Under the pieces are notes generated by a model, which was given only the letters and a program-made list of their open reading frames with translations, was not told the origin of the DNA and searched no databases. The position numbers and the translations under genes are program-made. 6,346 bases of DNA from positions 1 through 6,346 of the forward strand of contig QIAK01000198.1 in NCBI GenBank assembly GCA_003225515.1, written 5' to 3'. Numbering within the stretch: position 1 is the first letter of the stretch; every line of letters begins with the position of its first letter. Source of the stretch: Acidobacteriota bacterium. Lineage in GTDB: Bacteria > Acidobacteriota > Terriglobia > Terriglobales > Acidobacteriaceae. This document shows, piece by piece, positions 1 through 5,357 of the stretch.

Positions 1-1137
1 ATTGTGCTGACGCGCGGCAAGGGTGTGTTTGTTTACGACATTGAGGGCAAGCGCTATCTGGATTTTGTTTCGGGGCTGGGAGTGAATGCGCTGGGGCATG
101 CGCATCCGCGGATTGTGAAGGCGATTCGGGAGCAGGCGGCGAAGCTGGTGCATGTTTCCAATCTTTACTACCACGAGTATCAGGGTCCGCTGGCGGAGAA
201 GTTGTGCGCCCTTTCGGGATTAAATCGTGCGTTTTTTTCTAATAGCGGAACTGAGGCGATCGAAGGCGCGATCAAGCTGGCGCGACTGGCGGGCCATCGC
301 GCGGGAGGCGAGGCGAAGTCGCGGCTCGTGGCGTTGGAGGGGTCTTATCACGGGCGGACGTTTGGTGCGCTGTCTCTCACCGGGCAGGATAAGCATCGCA
401 AGGGATTTGAGCCGCTGCTTGAAGATGTGACTTTTGTGAAGCAGAACGATCTTGAGGGGCTGCGGGCCGCGATCAACGAGAATACTTGCGCGATCGTGCT
501 GGAACCCATTTTTGGCGAAGGCGGAATTTATGAATGCTCGATAGAGTTTCTGCAGGAGTGCCGCGCACTAGCCGATCTTCACCGTGTGGCGCTGATTTTC
601 GATGAGATTCAGTGCGGATTGGGTCGCACGGGAACGATTTTTGCCTTTCAGAGTTTCGGAGTGACTCCTGACATTGTGGCGATTGCCAAACCGATTGCGG
701 CGGGGCTTCCGCTCGGGGCGTTCATCGCGAAGGAAGAGTTCGCGACCGCCATCTCGCCTGGACAGCATGGCACGACATTCGGCGGAGGTCCGCTGGCATG
801 CCGCATCGCGCTGGAGTTCCTGGCGATCGTGGAAGAAGAAAAGCTGCTCGAGAATGTAAATAAAGTTGGAGCGTATCTTCAGCAGGAACTGAAAGGGCTG
901 GTGGAGAAACGCGCAGCCGCGACCGGGGTGCGCGGACGCGGATTCATCCAAGGGATTCAGCTGGAGATTCCGGCGCGTCCGATTGTGGATGCCGGCTTGG
1001 CCGAGGGAGTGCTGTTTAACAGCACACAGGATACGGTTGTGCGATTCCTGCCGCCGTTTCTGATGGAAGAGAAGCACGTTGACCGGGGGATCCGGGTGCT
1101 GAGTAAATTGCTGGGCAAAAGAAAGAAGGCGGCGTAG
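1..1137 (+). CDS. argD: Acetylornithine-type class III aminotransferase, 5' end cut by the window
   Basis: PLP-dependent fold-type I aminotransferase of the acetylornithine/succinylornithine family. The family interconverts N-acetylglutamate semialdehyde and N-acetylornithine in cytoplasmic arginine synthesis. The frame is open from base 1 and the family normally has about 20 more residues before the visible VLTRGKG, so the gene is truncated and the GTG at base 4 is probably internal. Counting codons from base 1, I see the cofactor-phosphate motif SGTE (82-85), the stacking region YHGR (116-119), the cofactor Asp in DEIQCGLGRTG (201 onward), the Schiff-base Lys in IAKPIAAG (codon 230, bases 688-690) and HGTTFGGGPLAC (256 onward). 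All key residues are present. FGGGP replaces the more usual FGGNP. The visible 378 codons match a full enzyme lacking only its N-terminus. The exact substrate (acetylornithine, succinylornithine, or another omega-amino acid) is inferred from overall resemblance. No other arg gene lies in view, and the downstream spacer suggests it ends its transcription unit. Confidence 0.88.
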   Translation: MVLTRGKGVFVYDIEGKRYLDFVSGLGVNALGHAHPRIVKAIREQAAKLVHVSNLYYHEYQGPLAEKLCALSGLNRAFFSNSGTEAIEGAIKLARLAGHRAGGEAKSRLVALEGSYHGRTFGALSLTGQDKHRKGFEPLLEDVTFVKQNDLEGLRAAINENTCAIVLEPIFGEGGIYECSIEFLQECRALADLHRVALIFDEIQCGLGRTGTIFAFQSFGVTPDIVAIAKPIAAGLPLGAFIAKEEFATAISPGQHGTTFGGGPLACRIALEFLAIVEEEKLLENVNKVGAYLQQELKGLVEKRAAATGVRGRGFIQGIQLEIPARPIVDAGLAEGVLFNSTQDTVVRFLPPFLMEEKHVDRGIRVLSKLLGKRKKAA

Positions 1138-1233
1138 TTCATTTCATGGCAAAGAGCGCGCGAAAATGTGGATCCGCTCGAATTCCTCGCCAGGCCGGTT
1201 TCGCCGCGGGGGAGCACGAGGTCCTTCGACTCC

Positions 1234-1262
1234 GTAATCGCTTCGCTTCGCGAAACGGTTAC
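1234..1262. repeat. Intergenic hairpin element, possible dispersed repeat
   Basis: A near-perfect hairpin lies within the argD-hydrolase spacer. GTAATCG (1234-1240) pairs with CGGTTAC (1256-1262), allowing one G-T pair. After one C/A mismatch, TTCGC (1242-1246) pairs with GCGAA (1250-1254) around a 3-nt loop. The flanks (CCTTCGACTCCG before, TTCGCTCAGGA and GGATGACAG after) resemble sequences I recall as common intergenic repeats in acidobacterial genomes. That resemblance is from memory and unverified. No coding gene convincingly covers this stretch. Confidence 0.5.
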
Positions 1263-1314
1263 TTCGCTCAGGAGGACAACCTCATATTTGGATGACAGTT
1301 CCGGGATGCCGGGC

Positions 1315-1339
1315 AAAAAACGGGGAGCCGAAGCTCCCC
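1315..1339 (-). terminator. Intrinsic terminator facing the minus strand
   Basis: Read on the minus strand: GGGGAGC, loop TTCG, GCTCCCC, then G and six T residues. That is a perfect 7-bp GC-rich stem with a stable UUCG tetraloop (1322-1339) and a U-tract (1315-1320), the classic Rho-independent form. On the plus strand the hairpin is followed by AAGTGATG, so it is not a good terminator for argD. No convincing minus-strand gene lies immediately upstream of it; see findings. Confidence 0.7.
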
Positions 1340-1373
1340 AAGTGATGCGACAGAGGCGTTGTTTCATTTAAGT

Positions 1374-1417
1374 AGAATCTTGCGGTGAGAAAAAAGTTGT
1401 CCGGGCGGGAAGATTCT
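1374..1417 (+). promoter_or_regulatory. Inverted repeat enclosing the hydrolase ribosome-binding site
   Basis: AGAATCTT (1374-1381) and AAGATTCT (1410-1417) are perfect 8-bp complements separated by 28 nt. The right arm overlaps the GGGAAG Shine-Dalgarno candidate (1407-1412) and ends one base before the GTG at 1419. In an mRNA starting upstream this hairpin would hide the ribosome-binding site. It could equally be a DNA operator. The structure is seen directly; a regulatory role is inference. Confidence 0.4.
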
Positions 1418-1418
1418 T

Positions 1419-2315
1419 GTGATGAATGAAATTCAACAGACGCCGGCCGCTCCGGCCCAGGGCGAAGGTGTCGAGGAGTGCTGGATGGATTTCGATGGCG
1501 CCCGCATGCGCTACCTGCGCGCGGGTTCCGGGCCAGCCCTGATCTTGCTGCATGGGTTGCTCGGTTACTCGTTCTCCTGGCGGTACACGATTCCGGCGCT
1601 TGCGCCATATGCCAAGGTGTACGCCCCGGACTTATTGGGCGCTGGATTCTCCGACAGACCACCCGAACTCGACCATTCGATGCGGGCGACTGCGCTCCGC
1701 GTGCTCAGATTCATCGACAAATTGAACGTTGGTTCGTTCGACCTGCTGGGAACGTCACGAGGCGGGCCGGTCGCAATGGCTGCGGCGGCGGAACGCGTGA
1801 ACTCGATCGGTTCTACTCGGCTGCGACGATTGGTGCTGGTGTGCCCGGTGAATCCCTACTCCTCGCACGGTACCTGGCTGGCACCTTTCCTCGGCACCCC
1901 TTTCGGAGCAGGATTGTTTCGGGTAGGTACGACACGCATGCCGTTTTTGTTTCCTTACTGGCACGGGCGTCTCTATGCCGACCGCGCCAAAATCCCGGCG
2001 GGAAGCCTCGATGGCTACAAGGCGCCACTGGCGATTCCCGGATTGCTCGAACATGCGTTGGGCATCGTCCGCAGCTGGACGGCTGATCTGCGCGAATTGG
2101 AGAAGTTGCTGCCAAGCTTGGCGTCCGTTCCAACGCTCCTCATGTGGGGGAATCGAGATCCAGCGGTGTATATATCTTCGATGGAAAAGCTGGCTCGGCA
2201 CTTCAAGAATGTGCAAAAAGTTGTGTTCCCGGGCGTCGGGCACCTGCCATATGAAGAGTGTCCGGAGGAGTTTAACCGGGCGCTCATCCGGTTCCTGACC
2301 CAGGTCGACGCGTAG
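1419..2315 (+). CDS. Alpha/beta hydrolase (alpha/beta hydrolase fold 1 family)
   Basis: A 298-residue single-domain alpha/beta hydrolase of usual family length. The oxyanion-hole motif is LLHGLLG (43-49, His45-Gly46). The nucleophile elbow is G-T-S-R-G with Ser113. The acid is Asp247 in MWGNRDP, and the catalytic His is His275 in GVGHLPYEE. The triad is therefore complete. DLLGAGFSDRP (71-81) is the usual segment after strand beta4, and residues about 140-225 form a cap. The nearest types are esterases, haloalkane-dehalogenase-like enzymes and C-C bond hydrolases. The Asn/Trp halide-binding pair cannot be assigned, so the substrate is unknown. No signal peptide is seen, so it is cytoplasmic. 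The start may be GTG 1419 (6 nt after GGGAAG) or ATG 1422 (9 nt after it). The gene may be co-transcribed with the DedA gene 75 bp downstream. Confidence 0.9.
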   Translation: MMNEIQQTPAAPAQGEGVEECWMDFDGARMRYLRAGSGPALILLHGLLGYSFSWRYTIPALAPYAKVYAPDLLGAGFSDRPPELDHSMRATALRVLRFIDKLNVGSFDLLGTSRGGPVAMAAAAERVNSIGSTRLRRLVLVCPVNPYSSHGTWLAPFLGTPFGAGLFRVGTTRMPFLFPYWHGRLYADRAKIPAGSLDGYKAPLAIPGLLEHALGIVRSWTADLRELEKLLPSLASVPTLLMWGNRDPAVYISSMEKLARHFKNVQKVVFPGVGHLPYEECPEEFNRALIRFLTQVDA

Positions 2316-2339
2316 GGTGCGGCGTCCAGTCATTTATCC

Positions 2340-2379
2340 TTAGGCCCGTCACTTCACTTTAGGCCCGTCACTTCACTTT
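2340..2379. repeat. Perfect 19-bp tandem duplication upstream of dedA
   Basis: The unit TAGGCCCGTCACTTCACTT occurs twice head to tail (2341-2359, 2360-2378) with no mismatch, and the 19-bp periodicity holds over bases 2340-2379. It ends 11 bp before the DedA ATG and occupies about half of the gap after the hydrolase. It looks like a recent slippage duplication. The DedA gene has no clear Shine-Dalgarno in this segment. Confidence 0.9.
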
Positions 2380-2390
2380 GAGTCTTCTTC

Positions 2391-2993
2391 ATGACCCACT
2401 CCATTCTCGACTTCTTGCGGAATGCGGTGGTGCAGTACGGATATTGGGCGGTGGGGGCGGCGCTGCTGGCTGAGAATGCCGGAATTCCCGCGCCCGGCGA
2501 AACTATTCTGCTGCTCGCGAGTTTCCTGGCCTATTCCGAACATGACCTGAGACTTTCCTGGATCATTGTGGTGGCAACGATCGCGGCGACTCTCGGCGAC
2601 AACATTGGGTTTGCGCTGGGCAACTATGGCGGCCGTCCATTGCTGATTCGATACCAGGCATTCTTCAGAATTCCGGACAGGACGATAGACCGTGGAGAAC
2701 AGCTGTTTGCGCGCTACGGTGCGGTGACCATTTTTTTTGCGCGCTTCGTATTCGGCATGCGCATCATCGCGGGACCTATGGCCGGAGTGCTGCGAATGCC
2801 ATGGCGAAAGTTCCTGGTATTCAATTTTCTAGGGGCAGCGGTATGGGTGACGATGATTTCCGGGGCGGGATATCTATTCGGCAGACATTGGTGGCGCCTG
2901 GAAAGGATCATCAGACGATTTGATGTAGGTGCCATTATCGTGGTGTTGCTGTTGGCGGCCTTTCTGGCCTGGCGGAGCCGTCGCGAGTCATGA
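2391..2993 (+). CDS. DedA/VTT (SNARE-associated) family membrane protein
   Basis: A 200-residue inner-membrane protein, normal for the DedA family. Members support envelope integrity and proton-motive force, and some translocate undecaprenyl phosphate or phospholipids. The family signature is visible: ENAGIPAPGE (28-37) in the first re-entrant region, GDNIGFALGNYGGRP (69-83), and ARFVFGMRIIAGPMAG (117-132). The two arginines Arg118 and Arg124, six apart, match the functionally essential pair described in E. coli YqjA. Hydrophobic segments fall at about 15-27, 38-48, 56-76, 112-132, 142-163 and 178-194, with a basic C-terminus (RSRRES). Deviations are Phe121 where the family usually has Pro (R-F-x-P-G-x-R) and Asn78 where GR is typical. 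ATG 2391 is the sensible start but lacks an obvious Shine-Dalgarno, which fits translational coupling or a leader shaped by the tandem repeat. An 18-bp imperfect palindrome (2982-2999) spans the stop codon. Confidence 0.9.
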   Translation: MTHSILDFLRNAVVQYGYWAVGAALLAENAGIPAPGETILLLASFLAYSEHDLRLSWIIVVATIAATLGDNIGFALGNYGGRPLLIRYQAFFRIPDRTIDRGEQLFARYGAVTIFFARFVFGMRIIAGPMAGVLRMPWRKFLVFNFLGAAVWVTMISGAGYLFGRHWWRLERIIRRFDVGAIIVVLLLAAFLAWRSRRES

Positions 2994-3066
2994 TTCGCGT
3001 CTGTTCAGGCACGTCATCGACTTTCTTATTGGTCAAGGAAGGGATAGGTTCGCCGGATCTCTGATT

Positions 3067-3678
3067 TCAATCCCGGTGGAAGGTGTAGCCGATAGAAGCG
3101 CCGAGGCGAAGAACGTTGTTGGAGTGGAAATCGGCGGTGTTATTTACGATGTAATAATAGTGCGCTTCAGGACGAATAAAGATGTTTCGCCAGACGTTGT
3201 AGTGGATGCCTCCGCCAATGTGCATAAGGAAATGCGTGCTGTCGGAGCGGGTAGGGCATCCCGAAGAGTAATAGCAGCCGCCATAAGGTTTGTAGAAAAG
3301 CACAGTCTGTGCGCCGACGCCGGCCATCAGGTCAGCCGCGGTCTTCTTCGCGAGGTGAGGGGCATAGACGGCGTTCACGTCATAGATCAGCGGGCGAAAT
3401 TGCTGATAGTAGTTGTAGAGGGCGTACCTGTATCGAAAGGCAATTTCCGCGCTGTATCCGTAATGATTTTTAAAAATGCGTTCGAGGCTGACGGCGGGAT
3501 AGGCTCCTCCATTTTCGGCGGGAGGCAGATAATTCAGCGACGCGCTCGTATTCCGCGTTGAACTAAGAGTGCTGCCACCAACGGCAACGTCAAATTGCTG
3601 GGCATGTGCGAGAGCGGCACACAGAAGAACCGTGCAAACAAACATCAGCAACGCGAACTTTCTTGAATACAGGCTCAA
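3067..3678 (-). CDS. Small outer-membrane beta-barrel protein, paralog A
   Basis: A predicted exported 203-residue protein. A signal peptide (basic SRK, hydrophobic core, AHA before QQ at residues 24-28) precedes a mature domain of about 177 residues. Alternating aromatic/polar stretches and a last strand (LRLGASIGYTF) are typical of 8-stranded OmpA/OmpW-like barrels. It is paralogous to its upstream neighbour: about 35 of the last 55 residues are identical by eye, including GGGI, RPEAH and IVNNT. I chose TTG at 3676-3678 because AAAGGGGG (3685-3692) lies 6 nt upstream and the start then matches the paralog. The longer ATG starts at 3696 or 3810 lack a Shine-Dalgarno and would bury the signal peptide behind 6 or 44 extra residues. 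Cys135 and Cys141 (C-x5-C) could staple an external loop. A TACAAT -10-like site read on the minus strand (3716-3721) lies about 38 nt upstream. The ligand or role is unknown. Confidence 0.8.
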   Translation of the reverse strand: MSLYSRKFALLMFVCTVLLCAALAHAQQFDVAVGGSTLSSTRNTSASLNYLPPAENGGAYPAVSLERIFKNHYGYSAEIAFRYRYALYNYYQQFRPLIYDVNAVYAPHLAKKTAADLMAGVGAQTVLFYKPYGGCYYSSGCPTRSDSTHFLMHIGGGIHYNVWRNIFIRPEAHYYYIVNNTADFHSNNVLRLGASIGYTFHRD

Positions 3679-3760
3679 ATACAGCCCCCTTTGCATTTTC
3701 TTGAGTGGTGCGTGAATTGTATACGCTGGATTGGCGGCGTCCGGCGAAGCGGCTGTGTAT

Positions 3761-3811
3761 GGTGGGCCAGCAAGAACCGGGCGGGCGAAACAGGACTCCA
3801 TTTCGCCCACC
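3761..3811 (-). terminator. Hairpin after the upstream barrel gene, weak terminator candidate
   Basis: GGGCGAAA (3783-3790) and TTTCGCCC (3801-3808) form a perfect 8-bp stem with a 10-nt loop, 19 bp past the stop of the 3828-4421 gene. A second possible pairing, GGTGGGC (3761-3767) with GCCCACC (3805-3811), competes with it. There is no T-tract on the minus strand, so it may stabilise the 3' end, or attenuate read-through into the next barrel gene, more than terminate. Confidence 0.35.
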
Positions 3812-3827
3812 TTAAACGATCAAAGAT

Positions 3828-4421
3828 CTAGTCAGGACCGATCGTGTAACCGATCGAGGCGCCGACGCGAACCACGTTGTTGTTGCTGAAGGCGTCGGTG
3901 TTGTTAACGATGTGGTAGAAGTGCGCCTCGGGGCGGACAAAAACGTGTCCCCAGACGTAGTAACGGATGCCACCGCCAAGATCCACTAGAAAGTGGTTGC
4001 TGCTGACGTAATTGTTACAGGTGAAACCGTTGGTGCAGTAGGGCAGATAGAAACGAGTCGTCTGCCAACCGATGCCGCCCATGAGATCAAGCCCCGCCTT
4101 CTTGCTGAGTCTGGGTTGGTAGTCAGCGTTGAAGTCGAACAAGATGGGGCGGAACGGCTGACCTCCGGGTCCGCCATACGCGCCCTGGCTTCCCTTCCAT
4201 GTACTCTCAAAGGCGAAGCCTAAGCGTTTGTGGAATATGACATCGGCGCTGATGCTTGGATAGAAGCCGCCCTTCTCGGGACAGACGCCGGTACTCGCGT
4301 CGCACGACCCAGAGGACATGACGGTGCTGCCGCCGAACATCGCATCTGCTTGTTGGGCCTGGGCGAAGCAGGCCAGGAAGACGAATCCACTCAACACCGC
4401 GAGCAGGGCTGACTTTCTCAA
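3828..4421 (-). CDS. Small outer-membrane beta-barrel protein, paralog B
   Basis: A predicted 197-residue exported beta-barrel. The signal peptide is RKSALLAVLSGFVFLACF then AQA before QQ (cleavage about residue 22). The mature chain of about 175 residues starts with the FGGST motif shared with paralog A (VGGST there). The C-terminal half (FDFNADY, LDLMGGIGW, GGGIRYYVW, RPEAHFYHIVNN, VRVGASIGYTI) reads as alternating barrel strands. The start is TTG at 4419-4421, preceded by a perfect AGGAGG (4428-4433) at 6 nt. The upstream ATG at 4520 would add 33 unrelated residues. Cys40/Cys47 (C-x6-C) and Cys129/Cys135 (C-x5-C) may form loop disulfides; the second pair is shared with paralog A. Cys18 in FLAC is a poor lipobox, so a lipoprotein is a less likely alternative. 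The gap to paralog A is 149 bp and holds a hairpin, so each gene may have its own promoter. Confidence 0.82.
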   Translation of the reverse strand: MRKSALLAVLSGFVFLACFAQAQQADAMFGGSTVMSSGSCDASTGVCPEKGGFYPSISADVIFHKRLGFAFESTWKGSQGAYGGPGGQPFRPILFDFNADYQPRLSKKAGLDLMGGIGWQTTRFYLPYCTNGFTCNNYVSSNHFLVDLGGGIRYYVWGHVFVRPEAHFYHIVNNTDAFSNNNVVRVGASIGYTIGPD

Positions 4422-4506
4422 GAGAAACCTCCTGTAATTTAGCGTTTGATGGCGGTAAGATGCGACCGCGAAACCATTTGGATGCAAGGGCCTGGGAAAC
4501 GTAACC

Positions 4507-4541
4507 ATCATACATTTCAATAACCGGCGAATTCAATTGAA
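4507..4541 (-). promoter_or_regulatory. Candidate sigma70-type promoter with palindrome for barrel gene B
   Basis: Read on the minus strand: TTGAAT (4531-4536), an 18-nt spacer, then TATGAT (4507-4512, 5 of 6 to the -10 consensus). This gives a leader of about 80 nt before the TTG start at 4421. The perfect 10-bp palindrome TTCAATTGAA (4532-4541) overlaps the -35 box, and an ACCGG direct repeat (4523-4527, 4541-4545) brackets it. That could be an operator. The assignment is by eye only. Confidence 0.35.
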
Positions 4542-4578
4542 CCGGATTCGCGATGGCCAGCCCGACTCACTCCCATGA

Positions 4579-4630
4579 GCATCGACCGCAAAAAGGGAAC
4601 CCCGCAGATTGAAAGAAGTTGCGGCGATGC
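4579..4630 (-). other. Hairpin downstream of doxX
   Basis: GCATCGACCGC (4579-4589) pairs with GCGGCGATGC (4621-4630) to form ten base pairs with one bulged A, around a 31-nt loop. It begins 13 bp after the DoxX stop codon on the minus strand. There is no following T-tract, so an intrinsic terminator is doubtful. An RNA 3'-end stabiliser or degenerate repeat is possible. The rest of 4422-4642 appears non-coding. Confidence 0.4.
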
Positions 4631-4642
4631 AAGTGAATTGCC

Positions 4643-5074
4643 CTAAGAACGCTTGGACAGGCCGCTGCCTCCCCCGCGCACGATGTGATCGAGGGCGATC
4701 GGCCCGCCACCAAAGAAAACGAGAGCGAATGCCAGTGTGCCGACTGCGAGAGGGAATTCGTATCCGGGACGGTCGGGTGTCCCCATGAGACCATTGTGCA
4801 GGTGAGCCTTTAAGATCGCCACACTGAGGTCGATAGCAATCGCCAGAGCGGCAAACCGTGTAAAGAATCCGCCGAGAATCAGCAGACCACCAAGAAGCTC
4901 GGTAAAGGCGGCAACATAACCTAACCAGGGGGGAATACCCATGCTTGCGATCCACTGCGTGAAATGGTGCATGCCTCCAAAAACCTTGTGATAGCCATGG
5001 ACGGCCATGATGGTACCCACTGCGAGGCGCATGATCAGAAGGGCGAGTGGCTGTAAGCGATCGAGATAGCGCAA
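4643..5074 (-). CDS. DoxX family membrane protein
   Basis: A 143-residue inner-membrane protein with the four-helix DoxX layout: helices at about 9-26, 50-69, 73-92 and 107-124. Family hallmarks are RLAVGTIMAVHGYHKVFGG (16-34), AAFTELLGGLLILGGFFTR (55-73) and the amphipathic run FAALAIAIDLSVAI. DoxX was named for a subunit of archaeal thiosulfate:quinone oxidoreductase. Bacterial homologs are often quinone- or redox-linked membrane proteins (for example the mycobacterial DoxX-SseA-SodA complex), and most are uncharacterised. No DoxD, rhodanese or superoxide dismutase gene is in view, so a specific role is not supported. The start is TTG at 5072-5074, exactly 6 nt after GGAGG (5081-5085). The next in-frame ATG, residue 15, would remove half of helix 1. 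It is divergent from the secreted-protein gene at 5358. Confidence 0.88.
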   Translation of the reverse strand: MRYLDRLQPLALLIMRLAVGTIMAVHGYHKVFGGMHHFTQWIASMGIPPWLGYVAAFTELLGGLLILGGFFTRFAALAIAIDLSVAILKAHLHNGLMGTPDRPGYEFPLAVGTLAFALVFFGGGPIALDHIVRGGGSGLSKRS

Positions 5075-5357
5075 TGTCTTCCTCCGAAATGAGGGATTAG
5101 CTTACAGCACCTGGGGTGAAAGCGAGGAAGGGAATCGAAAAAACGATTGCGCCTCCAGCCGAGTTTTGATAACGTGGCTCCCGCCCCAGGAAGCCACTTT
5201 GAGTGTGATCGCAGTGCCTCACCGCGCTTCTTGTCGGTCTTCTCACTTTTCAGTTATCAATCGGGCCCAGAAAGCGATCGACACTATCGTCCGCCATCGG
5301 CTGCATGCTTGCGCCGTGGCAGGCGGGTGAAATCCTGAGCAGGTAGGAGTCTCGGCG
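5075..5357. promoter_or_regulatory. Divergent intergenic region between doxX and the secreted-protein gene
   Basis: This 283-bp stretch must hold the promoters of both divergent genes, but I cannot place -10/-35 boxes with confidence. Visible structure includes AATCG (5133-5137) and CGATT (5144-5148) flanking six A residues, an operator-like or bent element. GTGGCT (5174-5179) pairs with AGCCAC (5192-5197) across 12 nt. A TAGGAG Shine-Dalgarno (5344-5349) serves the gene at 5358. I see no convincing small gene here. Confidence 0.5.

Noticed and set aside
957..1371. Open frames on both strands across the argD-hydrolase spacer (minus 957-1367, plus 1168-1371)
   Set aside because: They overlap the argD 3' end or hairpin elements, lack Shine-Dalgarno sites, and show no recognisable domain. 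Their composition follows the repeat sequence.
2982..2999. Imperfect 18-bp palindrome across the DedA stop codon as a terminator
   Set aside because: It is nearly loopless and has no T-tract on either strand, so it is probably chance or a binding site at most.
2929..3561. Plus-strand open frame of 210 codons opposite barrel gene A
   Set aside because: It overlaps the end of the DedA gene and is antisense to a clear beta-barrel gene. Its sequence is the complement of barrel strands with no domain of its own.
4533..4955. Minus-strand 140-codon open frame overlapping doxX
   Set aside because: It is out of frame with DoxX, Arg/Ser-rich, and has no Shine-Dalgarno or family resemblance.
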